From the NCBI GenBank assembly GCA_963969595.1, contig OZ018415.1, positions 20,527,782-20,591,781 on the forward strand: a DNA stretch of 64,000 nucleotides. Direction: 5' to 3'. This document shows positions 1 through 12,620 of the stretch, piece after piece. The notes under the pieces are model-generated. The model was not told the origin of the DNA. It saw only the letters and a program-made list of their open reading frames with translations, and did no database searches. The stretch is from Neckera pumila (Eukaryota > Streptophyta > Bryopsida > Hypnales > Neckeraceae). Made by a program: the position numbers and the translations under genes. Within the stretch, counting starts at the first letter, position 1. Every line of letters starts with the position of its first letter.

Positions 1-1992
1 GTTTAAATGGGTTGGACCCATTTGTGGCTTTAAAATGTTTGAAAGGACGATTCTGAATGTATTGTTGGAAATACAGATCGACTGAGGGCTCGCATGTGAA
101 GACGAACCTTGTCCACACTTTGCACCGGGTGCAAAAGTACAGCCTGTTACCGCTAGAGAAGTTCATAGAGATGTTGAGGCCGTCAGAGTTAAAGAGGTAT
201 ATGGCACCGAGTACTAGGAAAACGTGGTACTCAATGCCTGCTGATGTTTTTACATCATTTATGTTTCGGATAAGATTTGGATTTGGTAGGTTGTAGTTCT
301 AGAAGTAATTTTGATTTGTGATAATATAATGATCATTTGTAATTAATATGTTGTGGTTGATGGCAGCAAAAGATTTCAATTGTGACAGATGCGGCAAGGC
401 GAAAATACACCGAGACAATTCCGGCGGTTGATAGAGACGAGATTGGCATTGCAAATGCCATGAGATTGGGAGCAAAAGAGAAGGCAAACAAGTTGTATAT
501 AAAGATGTTGAAGTTAGTCGCGGTGGCAAATCCAGCAAACGGTCCAGAGTTTTTGGAAGAGGTGAGTCTCTTTCCTATCTAAAACTTCCCTTACGCCCTA
601 AAATTTTGAGAGGAAATTTGATATTAACTGAAGTCAATGCTGTTTTAAAGGTTGAAAAGCACTGGAGTAATAATGAAGTTCCCGAGATGACTCTGGAGAA
701 GTTGTAGCTTGTTGGTACTTGCAACACCACTGCTTTCCACAAAACAAAGTTCTTGAAGTGGTGAAACTGTTCGCTGCCGACTCGTGAGGCTAGGAAGTTC
801 CCGGCAAAGCCAGTTTTTGAGACACACCTTGGTCCTTTTCTGAACAAATGCGTCTGGTATGCTGGGGTAAATGACTGGATGATGATTTTTTTTCATAGTT
901 ATTTAATTACATTCACTACCATTTCATTGTTTTGGATTCAAGGCTTTCACATTATTGAATGTAAAATCTTATTTTGAAAGTTTTTTTGAAGATTGGGGAT
1001 GTAGTGGTGGAGTATTTCAAGGGCATTGTTAGGGATGATAACATCCCTATCAATATGGAGGCTCCACAAAGACCTGAGAAGCTAGCGGATTACATAGAAG
1101 GATGGAGGCTCAAGATTTGGGAGTAGAGGTTCATGGCGCATTTGAAGGGAGCAAACTATTTCAAAAAGGGTGACAATTTCATGGTCTTTGAAGGCTCCAG
1201 CCATGCGGCTCAAAGGATTCTATTTTGGTACGTGTACCCAATTTTTCAATTTTTGGTTTTGCTTTACAATTGAGAGTAGATGCATAATTGAGTGGCTAAA
1301 TTTCTTGTCTTATTCTTGGTTATTGCAAACAAATCATTTTCAAATTGTTCTGGTTTAGGCCATGCTTAAATATATATATTTCTATGAAACAACTTGATTT
1401 AGGTAAATGAATTTGATATCCAATAGTCCTATGATTTTTTAATTGGTTTTATATATAGTATGTGAGTATCAGGGATTTTTGAATAAAAGTGGATGTGATG
1501 AATCTCATGTTACCAAAATTGAAAAGGACTTTTTAAAGTCCTCTACATTAACCAAACAAATTATAAGTGCTACAATTTTTAATAAAGTTTGAGGTAATAT
1601 TTCTAGAACACAATGGTTTGTAACGTATATCTTCCTTATTTGTTTGCCTGGGATTTTTTAATGATTTATCAATCACTGAATTTATCAAAGTCCATTCTTT
1701 ATAGACAATATTTTTCTCCAAATATAATTTTTTTAAAGTATAATAATCTTCAAGGTTCAGGGGCGCTCAACAAGATAGTTATTTTTTGTTGAAAATTTGT
1801 TTCTTGAAGAATTCACATCCAAGCTTTTCACTCTTGAACGGTTAACTCGCAGAATAGGACATTTGGACTTTTACTTTTGTCAAAAGGAGTCACTCGACCC
1901 TATATGCACCCTTGTTTCAAATTCGTCATTGCTAATTCAAATTTGAACGCCAAGGTGTGAGTGCATTCAGAAATGGAGAAAAACAATGAAGG

Positions 1993-2088
1993 GTACCAGA
2001 AGTTGGGGGTCTAGGCAATACCTCTAAATCCTTAGTCGGATCCGACTAAGGTTTTAGAGGTACCACCTGGACCCCCAACTTTTGGTAC
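1993..2088. repeat. 96-bp near-perfect palindrome, copy 1
   Basis: Both arms begin GTACCARAAGTTGGGGGT and meet at the centre AGTCGGATCCGACT (position 2040/2041). It lies in the largest intron of the methyltransferase-like pseudogene and could form a long hairpin. Confidence 0.85.
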
Positions 2089-2213
2089 AAAATGTGTCCC
2101 AACTTTTTTTTTTGGCCCTGTCTTTTTTTTCCTTCTGGTTCACAAAGGTCTTGAAAGATTCAATTCAATGTTTCCTTGAAGTTATGTAATAAATTAATGT
2201 GAAATCACTTTTT

Positions 2214-2309
2214 GTACCAGAAGTTGGGGGTAAACGTGATACCTCCAAGATCTTAGTCGGATCCGACTAAGGATTTAGAGGTATCACCTAGACCCCCAAC
2301 TTCTGGTAC
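2214..2309. repeat. 96-bp near-perfect palindrome, copy 2
   Basis: Same length, same terminal GTACCAGAAGTTGGGGGT and same centre as the copy at 1993-2088, 221 bp further on. The flanking sequences differ, so this looks like two insertions of one MITE-like family rather than a simple tandem duplication. Confidence 0.85.
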
Positions 2310-5249
2310 AAGAAGTGGTTGCAAACAATTTTATTCAATTCTAGTTTTTTTTTCAGTTTTTTTATTTCCCTAAATTCAAAACCATGAACTTTATTCTTCC
2401 TTCAAAATAAGCATCAAATTCATGAGGATCAAATAAGAATCAAATTAATCCGACTAAGCTCTTGGACCTAGTAGCCGGGCCCCGAATTTCTGTTACCTTA
2501 ATTGGTAGCTGTTCTTCCTTAATCCCTTTTTTTCCATGGTTTATTTATAGTGCAATAGTGTTGTAATTTGATATTAAATTCCTCCTTCTTGTATTTGTAT
2601 TTCTGGTTCTCTTGTATTTTATTTTGTAATGAAATTGTTGGTTTTCATTTTTGTTAGAGTTTTAAACTTTTAAATAATTTGTCATTCAATTTGTCTCCAG
2701 GTATTTTAAGTTGGAGCTTCTTCCAAAAGGTGTGATTTCTTAGGGGGATCTTCCTCCTTTCTTGGCTTCTTGGCTTGATTGCAATTCAAGAGACTGTATG
2801 TATACTACAAACCAAGTAACCAACTCCGGACTTTCACAACAACCCATCTAAGTGGTGGAGGGTGGTATTTGAAGTGCCACATTACCTTCACGCCTCCATC
2901 AGAAGTTGAGTACCGGAAGTCTTTTGAGGGCCTCAGTGCTATTGACTTGGAGGTTGATGAGTTTACTGGACTGGATGAGAGACAAAAGAAGAGGGCCGTT
3001 ACAAGGACGGAGCACAATGACAGAAAGAAAGAAGCTCGGGAGAAGCTTACCATCATCACAAAGGAGAAGAAAGAAGTAGAGTGTATTGCAAAGTTGGAAG
3101 AAAAGGAGCAGGAGAAGGAGAGGAAGAAGGAAGAGAAGACAAAGGCAAAGGGCAAGAAGAAGGTGGATGCAAAATTATCAGTTGCAGACTCTTCTACTGT
3201 GGACCAAGGCTCGCAGATGCAAGGCGGATTCCAAGGTGGAAGAAAAAGGAAGGCCCTTTCACAGCTGACTGAAGACATCCTCACTCAAGGCACACAAACT
3301 CTTGTCCTTAGGGGAGACGAAGGGGATAAGACGGAGGATTTGATTGTCAATATCTCTATTGAAGACCTCATGGATGACATGTATAATCCTAAACCAACAT
3401 GGTATCCAGAGATTATGGGTTTTTTGAAGAAGGTAATGTATTTGAATTTTGATTGCAAAATTCAATCTCTGTTGATTTACTTGAGAATCTTATAAAGTCA
3501 TGATTGATTTATTGGAATACGCTATATTTGCAAGTGTCGGGTAGGAAGTCTCGGTTTTTTGGTGGTATTGCTAACCAAAGGCCTGGAGTAGACCTCATCT
3601 TTTTTGATTGCCCAAAAAACTTGCCCGTACCAAAAATTTCGAATCCAGCTTACAAGGTTCCATCTTGGAACAAAGACATTGCATACGACGCTATGCATTC
3701 TGTATTTGCCTTTGCAGAAAGGCATCTGCAAGACCATGGCTGCTTGGTTATTATTCATTCTTTCTCCGTGGCCTCAAAGAGTGCAATTCTAGGACTCTGT
3801 GAGATTTTTCCAATGTTGAAGAAGGAGTGGTTGGGCCATAATCGATTACACTGGACTTTGGCATTGGACCACACAACCACGGCAACTGTAATTGAATTTC
3901 TTAAAAGATTGTGGTATTTCTTTATCTATTATATTGTAATTCAATTTTTACTTATATTTTGCTTGGATGAGTACAGACGCAAAAGTTTACAATTACTCTA
4001 CTTGTGAAAGATTTGGGTGAAAAAAGAAAATCCAATTTTTCTTTCAAATTCATGCAAACAGTGAAGAATGCGAGTCTCAACATTAAATGTAACAACATCC
4101 TTATGAACTTCACAAAGGAGAGTGACATGGCAATGGACAGATCTAAACCATAGCGTGGGGCTCGAGAAAATAAACAACGTTTCCTTCAACTCCTATTGGA
4201 AGCAACAACCGACAAAGGAGATGTAGTTCTGGATTGCACTGCATCTATAAGTGAAAATCAAATCTAATTATTAGGAATTTGATTTGTAATTTGTTGAATG
4301 TGCCATTTAGCTAATGTTTATGATGTTGTTCGTTTTAGGTGCCTCCATTATCGCTTGTCGTGGCACGGGCCGCCACATTGTGGCATTAGAGGAGGATGGG
4401 ACATCTTCAAAGCCATCCTTGAACCCATGAAGAAGTCTCCTCCGAACGTGGAGAGAACACAAGCGCCAGCGCCAGTTCAGAAATCCAAAGATCCAGACAG
4501 CATGACCATTGTGCCTTGCGAGTTTGCTCGGAAGACACCATTCAGTAAGTAAGTTTGAGAATTTCTGTATTTCTTTCTTTCCCTATCAGCTTTTATATTT
4601 TACAAGTCTAACATTGTTTCACTTCTGTTTGCAGCCATCAAAGATTGACATCAGTAGGTGGGATTATGAAGAGACAAAGTCTTCTCCTCATTCCAAAGAA
4701 GCCTTTTTCTCTTCCCTTGTATGCCGAGCAGGCGGCATTTGCATTTGCTGAGTTTGGTAGCACTAAACCAAAACGCCGCAAACATATATATGTTTTGAAT
4801 GTTTTACATTTTATAGATGGTAGTGCATCAGAGGGTAGGAAAACATCAAAGTCATCATCATCTACGACTAAAGGTTCTGCTACCGAGTCCACTGCCACTT
4901 AGATTCTTGAGATTGACACATCTCATAAGTTGAACTATTGTATTTGGATTTTTATTTGGATTGGATTTGTGTGTTTTATGGCTACATATTGGACATTTGT
5001 AATTTCCATCTGTACTTTGTGTATCATCTTGTCTATCAAAAAAGGGTTGCCTTCACATATTGCAAAAAGTAGCTTCAAATTTCATCTGCAAGTCCGTCAA
5101 GTTTCATTTAAAAGACTTCATATTTCTTATAGTTTTAAATGTAAAGAATCCACGGTCATAGGTACCTCACATGTTTTTCATGCAACAAAAAGTTCCCGCT
5201 CATAGACTCATAGGTTCACAGGCTCACACGCTAGCAACCCTATATCCAA

Positions 5250-5321
5250 GTACAAGGCATTAAATAATCAGGGTTTAGGAATTATAATGCACCTTAACCC
5301 TGATTATTGCATACCTTGTAC
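5250..5321. repeat. 72-bp imperfect inverted repeat
   Basis: The arms GTACAAGGCATTAAATAATC and GATTATTGCATACCTTGTAC flank a short AT-rich loop. MITE-like, family unknown. Confidence 0.6.
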
Positions 5322-6224
5322 TCTAACCAAGTTTTGGAAAAAAATCAAATGTCAAAATTAGTCCAATGACATCTACTATCAAGATCATTTTTAATGGCAA
5401 TGTGATAGTCATAATTCATTGACAACTGGTAAAAATGAAGGGTGAAAAGTTGTATATATAGAAAAATCAATTGTCTATGGTGAAATCTCAAAGTATATGG
5501 GACATTTTGAAGACAGATCACTCATTGTTCAAATTCAAGAATTGTGTTAAAATACAAATTTCAGTCCTCATTTAGGCATACACTACAAAAAACAAGGGTA
5601 TAAATGACTGCAAACAATGACTCTAAAACAGTCATTGCGGACAAAAATGCCTCAAGAACGACTTTGGGCCCTGTAGTTATAGTGGACAAGTGATTCTTTA
5701 AATGACTGCCGGTTTATTATCACCAACAAATTTAGACTTGGATGAAGAAAGGATGGGATGGTCTACGTGGCATTCAAGTTCAAGGACAAATTTTTTTGGA
5801 GAAATTGGGCAGTTGCCCATTTTTTTAAAAATTCGGTTGACCGTTCCTGACGTGGACTTTTGTGTGAGTAATTCTGCAGTCATTTGGCAGTTGTGAGGGA
5901 GTTGTGTCAACTAGTGTAAGGCTGACACATCTCTAGTCATTCTTTAGTTATTATTATAGTTTTATCTTCAATGGGCGAGTGATGCTTAGACACGTGTCTA
6001 ATTATTTTGCAGTCATTTGTAGGTGGTATTTTCAAGATTGCCCAGTCATCCTTGAATGACGCACGTAGTCGTTCTGAAGTGATATAGATTTAAGGTTTAG
6101 AATACTCCCCAAAGACACAAAAAGTCATTCTTTCCTGTCATTTTTTGTTTGCGGCAATGCATTGTTTACAAAAAAAATATAATGATAAGCAAAGAATAGT
6201 CATGCATTCAAAGTTCCACAACAA

Positions 6225-6370
6225 TACACCATACACAATATACCACATACAATATACCACATACAATACACAATATGCCATATATATTATATAATATACA
6301 ATACATTATATATATTATACAATACACCATACACAATATACCAAATACATTATACAATATACCATACACT
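6225..6370. repeat. AT-rich microsatellite (ATACAATATACC-like)
   Basis: Irregular repeats of ACAATATACC and ACAATACAC units, inside the CACTA element. Confidence 0.8.
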
Positions 6371-6389
6371 AGCTATACATTATTTGGCT

Positions 6390-6680
6390 TATGTCTCCCA
6401 TGGCTTTCAAATCCATTTAGTGTGTGAAGAGATGAAGACAAGCCTTTTATAGAAGTGGGATAGTAGGAGGCAAGACAAACCATGTGGGATATATAAAAAT
6501 GTAGGAATTTTGTTACAAATAAAATTTTAGACCTCATTGAAGCATAGTAGATTAATTTTTTTCAAAAAACTTTGAACTAATAAAAGTTAGGAAATCAATC
6601 TCACTTTCATCTCCAAAAATCCATTTTACATTTTAAGCATCAAATCAAAAGTTGTAGACAAATTTGGTAAATGGACTAGA
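6390..6680. mobile_element. Partial foldback-family copy inside the CACTA element
   Basis: It shares GTGTGTGAAG, the ACCATGTGGGATAT block and the CTCATTGAAGCATAGTAGA arm with the elements at 9240-9420 and 62430-62620. Only one arm is present, so it is truncated. Confidence 0.5.
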
Positions 6681-7423
6681 CAGATTGGCACATGAAGAAT
6701 GCTAGGGTCACCTTTTGACTTCTTCAAACAAGGACGTATGTAGTTGTTTTAGGTCTCTTGACTTCATGCAAAGAAAGTATCTCCCTGACTGCAGTCTTCT
6801 AAAATTGTCATATGCAATCTGTTGGAATGCCAAGTTGAGTATCCGGTTGCCGGTAGTGCAGAAGTCATTTGTCAGTCATTTTTGAGTTGTTTTCGCAGTA
6901 TAGTCCTTCCCTGTGCACTACAACAAGATGGAGTACTTTAAACGTGAATTCAAGGTAGAAAATGCATATTGGAAGCATTTGTATCTTTAATAACCAAATG
7001 TTGAAAAAATAGTGTCTAGGACCCGCATTAAAACATTTTCTTGAAGGGCAACAACGTGTCTTTTTAGGAGAGAAGTGATTGACTTTTAAAATCACAAGTT
7101 TCTGCAAACTGTTTATGATGTCGCTTTTGTCTAACTTTGACGGATTTTTACTTCTTAGCTGCAAGTGACATTTGACAATTTTCCAACAACTCTTATGGAC
7201 CAATGTTTTGCATCAACATGTGCCAAAGTTTTGTGCATAAGGCACGCAACTGTTGATTTGTACAATTATTAAGATCAAAATTTCAAGGTCTACCTGTGTG
7301 AGTAGGGACATTCACATTTATACTGCAAGAGTGACTCAATAACATAGCGCGAGTGACTTGTAAGTCATTCTCCAATCATTCCCGAGTGACTGCACCACTT
7401 TCTCATGAGGCATGTCCTTGCAT

Positions 7424-8514
7424 GGGTGATTGCAAGAAACACTTGTACTATTTGTTGCGTTTTGTCACACCCTAGCTTTTTATTTTTGTTTTGGCTATAA
7501 CTTTTGTGTTTTGGGTCCAAATGATTCAAAATTTATACGAAAGCTACTTGTAACCATTGCATAATTTACCTGATTTTTGAGAATTTTTCAAAAATAATTT
7601 ACAATTTTGAAACAACCCGAAAATTTCTCACAATGGCTGATGTAGGGGGTTTTAGCACCATTTAAGCGCAAAAAAACAAATTTTGAGCTGAAATTTTGAG
7701 AGGATGGTCTCTTAGTAGACTGGTAGCTATTGTCCAAAGGAATTTTAAAAATACTTATTTATATGTGGTGTAGAGGTCCACAAAGAGAGCTTCTTTCTAC
7801 ATTTTTTTCAAAGATGCAAAACAATATTTTGGTGAATTTCTTCGTCAAATCTCATCACCAAAAAGTCTTCTCAATTGTTTGATTTTTATATAATTTTTCA
7901 AAAACAAATCCTATTTTCTACAAATTAAAATGTTAGAAGTGGTATTTTCTTCACTAGACTTTTAGACATAGAATTCACATAGAATTTGGGTGAAGAAAAT
8001 ACCACTTCTAACATTTTAATTTGTAGAAAATAGGATTTTTTTTTTTTAAATTATATAAAAATTAGGTATTTGAGAAGACTTTTTGGTGATGAGATTTGAC
8101 GAAAAAATTCACCAAAATATTGTTTTGCATCTTTGAAAAAAAATGTAGAAAGAAGCTCTCTTTGTGGACCTCTACACCACATATAAATAAGTATTTTTCA
8201 AATTCCTTTGGACAATAGCTACTGGTCTAATAAGAGACCGTCCTCTCAAAATTTCAGCTCAAAATTTGTTTTTTTGCACTTAAATGGTGCTAAAATCCTC
8301 TAAATCAGCCATTGTGAGAAATTTTTGAGGTTGTTTAAAAATAGTAAATTATTTTGAAAAATCCTCAAAAATCAAAAAAAGTATGCAATGGTTATAGGTA
8401 GCTTTCATATAAATTTTGAGTCATTTGGACCTAAAACACAAAAGTTATAGCCACAACAAAAATAAAAAAAACTAGGGTGTGACATACCCCTTTAAGTGTT
8501 TCTTGCAATCACCC
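7424..8514. mobile_element. 1.09-kb foldback (palindromic) element, type FB2
   Basis: Two arms of about 520 bp mirror one another around 7955-7975. Ends are GGGTGATTGCAAGAAACACT and its complement. The tetramer GCAT flanks both sides (7420-7423 and 8515-8518), suggesting a 4-bp target-site duplication. No ORF of note. Relatives lie at 15887-16610, about 24500-24952 and 55982-56692. Confidence 0.8.
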
Positions 8515-9430
8515 GCATATGACTTTGCTACAACTCTAGCAGTGGTAGCAGTCATTGCCCACTAGGTTGCCATTCACTGCCCCTCCATGTCAGGGTAGTG
8601 CTAATTCTCAGAACGTGTATTTCCAGCACCGGAAGTAATTTTTTAGTCTCCATGTAGTGAAACCCGTTCACAATGTATGACTGAGCCTTACTCATCAATG
8701 ACTGAGGCTGGCATGTCGACTTCACGACTTTCACCACTAACAGTAGGATGGTGCCTATAACTGAAAACCCCAGATTCATCCCCGACTTTGTCTCGTCTTC
8801 ATCCTCCAGTCACAGTGACCACTGCCAAATGACTTTTCCATTTTTTATAATGCCAAAATGGTGCAATTACGGAAGTCCCAGTCATTCTCCAATCATGCTG
8901 GACAACCAATCATTCTTTTGCAATCATTTATACCCCCAATTTTTTTTAGTGATAGTAGAATAATTTTTGTCAAAAGTCTTTGAACTAAAAAAATGTGGAG
9001 AATCAATCTAGTTTTCATCTCCAAAAATCCGTTTGAGAATTAGAGATTTCAATAAAAATTTAAGGACAAAATTCTAAGAGGGTGTTTAAATGTCAAAGAA
9101 AATTTCGCTTCCAAACCTTTTTAGAATTTTGTCCGTAACTTTTTATTGGAGGCTCTAAAACTGAAATAGATTTTTGGAGATTAAAACTAGATTGATTCTC
9201 TACATTTTCTTAGTTCAAAGATTTTGAAAAAATTATTCTACTATGCCTAAATGAGGTTTAAAATTTGTATATGAACACAATTTCTGCTTTTTTACTTAAC
9301 TATGAGTGGTTGTGTTCTAATTAGTTCTAATTTACATATCCCATATGGATTGTTGTACCTACTACTATCCCACTTGTATAAATATCTTCCCTTCCCAACT
9401 TCAAATTGACTACACTATTTGGCTTACAAA

Positions 9431-12278
9431 GCTATTTCAAAATTACTAGTGTTTCTAATCTTTTTGACAATTAGCATCAAAATCTAGTACATTTTGGTTA
9501 ATTTGATTGAATTTGATTAATTACCCAATTAATCAGATCTGTACTACAATCACATTAGTGAGTCTTGACATCTTTCTCGAAATTCACACACTCTGACTAC
9601 TCACTGTAGCTACATGTCTACTTTCAAGTAATAGATTGGTTTGGTCACTCTAGAGCAGCCCTCCAGAGGCTTGCGATTTTTTGTAATGTAGTATGTTCAA
9701 TTACTCCATTTTAGAACTATTAATGGCTAAGTTTTTCTCTCTATCTTATACCTACTTCTAATTAACAAATTTTTAAAGAATAAAGATCATTTTGAGGGGG
9801 GATTTTTTTCTAAGACTGTCAACTCATTTATTTAAGATAATGTTTTTTACTTCAAAATATGCAATGTAAAAATTCAAATTTTGAGGATTCAAATTCTCTC
9901 AAACTCGTTTGTTACAATGCCAAAAAATCATGTTTTCTTTACTTTGAACACATTTATCTTCTATTCTATGTAGTCAAAAATTTTGAAATTTTATCTACAC
10001 ATTTTTATATTAGTATATTGCAAAAACTTACAATTTGATATACCAAAATAATGCAATTTAAATTTTTTTCTCTATACACTAGAAATGGCAATTTTGTGCA
10101 AATTTTTATGAAAAAAGGGCCTTATGACAAATGGGGATAAAATAAAATATGTAGTAATACATTCTTGTGAATCAATCCATTCATGAAAGTTTATTGAAAT
10201 ATATTAAATAAAAGTATTGACACATGGAGTGTTAATGTCTATTTTTCTTCAAAAAACACTCAAAACTGCCATTTCTACTACCTTGAACCAAGGATGAATT
10301 TCAGAGGAATCTGACACAAAGTTTGTGTTATTTACTTGTTTAAAATCAATTGGTAAGAAGTTTGAGAAGTTTGACTTTGTAGAATGCAATTTATTACCAT
10401 TTGAAGTGAAGGAAATTTATTTTAGGCCCTACCAAAGAATTTCATATTACTTTGAGTACCGTTTGTGCAAAAAATTTGAACTATGGATTTTGAATTTTAA
10501 AGTATAATCATCCTACTCATATTTGTGTTAAGCATATTCCCTCAAATTATTTTATGTAACCAAGACCTATAATTATGTGAAGATATGTTACAAATTAAAA
10601 ATTATACACTGGACTTGTTTGCAAGCAACTTTTCCACCACACTTTGAAAATTCAAGAATCTAACCATGGATTGAAGGATACATTCATCTTTCACAAGAAA
10701 AAAAAGAAAAAAACATGAAATGAAAAATAAACCTTTAGTTTTATAAAACATAGAAGGCCAATGCAAAATCCTAAGAGCTAGCCTAAGACTTAGGGCATCC
10801 AACAATGATAGGATCCATTATAGTCCCCATCTAATCCTAGCCTGCTCAAAATATCATCTTCTATATAGAAAACTTTGTACTTGAGCTCTTTACGCACCTT
10901 TTCATTTCTTTAATCCTTCTAAATGGACTAAATACTAAGATTTTGTTGGTTTGGGGATGGCTAGAAAAGGGCTATTCAAGTGGTATCTTTTGAATTACTG
11001 CATAGTCCATGTGCCACATGCTCTGGTCTTTAAAATTAATTTTTTAATTACAGAAATTCTTAAAATAATATGAAAGGTTTAAGGAAAATGAAAATAATAG
11101 TGAAAATATCATGGTGTAATGATGCACTTTTTAAGCTCATACCAAGAGAAATTTGATAGAAAAAGTTCAACAATGTTATATTTTGAGCTTTCAAGATGCT
11201 ATTTTCAAAGTGTCACAAAAATTACAATTTTAACAATTTTGAAAATTCAAATAGAATGAAAAGTAGATCATTGGAGCTACGTTTTTTTAATTTAGTTTAA
11301 AAGCTTTTAAAATCAAGAACTATGTAAAAAAATGCAAGTTTGACTTTCAAAATGCCCGTAGGGCTTGCAATGTCCTTTAAGAGTTAAACTTGTTGCCTTG
11401 CTACAATTTGCTTTCCATGCTTCTTCGCCTCCTTATCCAAATTCTGGGAATATTATCTTAACCAAGTTGCACACTAAACTATTTTTCCAAAAACCTTATT
11501 TCTAACTTTTTAACCATGCAATAAATTTGTGCATTAAAATTATATTGCCTCAAATTTTATAGAAAATTTGATTTCTTGAAAAGTTTCAAAATACCATGAC
11601 AAAATTGAGGTTGTAAGAATCTAATTGGAATCCAAAGTTACCTTTTAAGGAGATTTTAGACATAAGGAATAATTCAATCAACAAGTGTTCATATTTGAAA
11701 AGGATATTATCCAAAAGGATTGGTTGACTACAAGCATTCTATCACTGTCATGAAATGTCATCCCCACTTAGTTCTTAATTCATTCTTTAAAGCATTCTCA
11801 ATATATCGGCCAATGGGCTTGACCCATATAATAAGTTTCTTAGGCATGGTTTGTTGTAGCCTTTGTAATTCTTTTCGCTTATTTTAAAAAGAGTCTATTG
11901 TGATTAACCAGAGTTTTAAGTAATGTATTTGAAAAGAAAGCACCATTATTTATCTTTTCGTAAATGAGGGTTTAGATCATACTATTTCAATTCCAAGCTA
12001 GAAGAGAAGATTAAAAAAAATTTGCACCTCAAATTATGCAAAAAATATACTTTGATACCCTCTTTGTACAAAGGCATGACCTACTTCAATTTAGGGAGAA
12101 GATGAGTCATCAATCCAAATGGTCAACAATTGAGGAAATTCTTTGAGGATCAAATACAAAGGTAATAATGATTCAGAATCTAGACCTAAAAAGATGGATC
12201 AAAAATGACAAATTTGAACTTTAAAATCCTTCAGCTTATGTAGAACATCATAGTGTAAGCCAAAATTCTGCATCACTT
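9431..12278. other. AT-rich intergenic sequence, no gene recognised
   Basis: Long AT-rich stretches without credible ORFs. A short motif near 10240-10280 (AAAACACTCAAAACTGCCAT) is shared with the ends of the TTAA-flanked elements, so an eroded relic of that family may be present. Confidence 0.5.
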
Positions 12279-12620
12279 CACTAGAAGAAAATTGCATTCT
12301 ACTTGACAAAACAGTATCAAGTAGTTTTTGTTGAGTTCTCTATTCGTAAAGCAGAATTTTGCATTTCAAAAACAGAATTCTACATTTCACTTGTCAAAAA
12401 TCTACGTTTTACTTGTCAACTTCTGTGTTGAAATGTTGAAACTCAAAATTCTGCGTTACAAATGGAGAACTCAACAAAAACTACATGATACTGTTTTGTT
12501 GACTCAACAAAACTACTTGACATTGTTTTGTTGAGTACAATGGAATTTCTGTCAAGTAAAACACAGATTTGACATTCATAACGCAATTTTTGTCAAGTAG
12601 AATGCAGTTTTCTTCTAGTG
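12279..12620. mobile_element. 342-bp CACTA MITE
   Basis: Ends are CACTAGAAGAAAATTGCATT and the complementary TGCAGTTTTCTTCTAGTG. Flanking CTT trinucleotides (12276-12278 and 12621-12623) form a 3-bp target-site duplication. Internal repeats of CTTGTCAA and AACTCAACAAAA resemble the subterminal transposase-binding repeats of the family. Non-coding. Confidence 0.85.

Larger units (their letters stand above)
78..4902 (+). pseudogene. N4/N6-type DNA methyltransferase-like pseudogene (multi-exon)
   Basis: Approximate exons, from splice signals and coding-like stretches: 78-284, 367-560, 649-867, 993-1229, 2701-3431, 3535-3887, 3976-4250, 4339-4540 and 4635-4902. The 2701-3431 exon encodes a lysine/glutamate-rich, probably coiled-coil stretch and then PKPTWYPEIMGFLKK. 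The next exon reads GVDLIFFDCPKNLP, which resembles the catalytic (D/N/S)PP(Y/F/W) motif of amino-methyltransferases. Later exons read GDVVLDCTASI then GASIIACRGTGRHIVALEED, resembling the SAM-binding motif. Catalytic motif before SAM motif is the beta-class order. Disablements seen: TAG 705-707, TGA 762-764, TAG 1124-1126, TAG 4151-4153, and a one-base shift just after the SAM motif (near 4400). The aromatic residue expected in the catalytic motif is Lys here. Plant N4-methylcytosine enzymes (DN4MT of Marchantia) are a candidate relative, but that is inference. The family call is moderate; the pseudogene call is strong. Confidence 0.55.
5581..8951. mobile_element. CACTA (En/Spm-type) transposon, non-autonomous, 3371 bp
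   Basis: The left end is CACTACAAAAAACAAGGGTA and the right end, read inward, is CACTAAAAAAAATTGGGGGT; both continue into TATAAATGAYTGCAAA. The 3-bp direct repeats ATA (5578-5580 and 8952-8954) are the target-site duplication expected for CACTA elements. Subterminal regions are rich in TGACT/AGTCA motifs, as in the family. No transposase exon is recognised. The interior holds a foldback (7424-8514), part of another foldback family (about 6390-6680) and an AT-rich microsatellite. Confidence 0.88.
5400..9430. mobile_element. Foldback element split by a CACTA insertion
   Basis: Sequence right of the CACTA element (8955-9094) is mirrored by 9095-9240, both containing the motif CTTTGAACTAA and its complement. 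The outer arm CCTCATTTAGGCATA just left of the CACTA element (to 5580) is mirrored by TATGCCTAAATGAGG from about 9242. The right arm therefore shows the uninterrupted target. Related arms occur at 6520-6660 and 62580-62900. No coding capacity seen. Outer limits are approximate. Confidence 0.6.

Noticed and set aside
2805..3284. 159-codon antisense frame over the methyltransferase-like exon
   Set aside because: Ser/Phe-rich complement of the lysine/glutamate-rich exon; a shadow.
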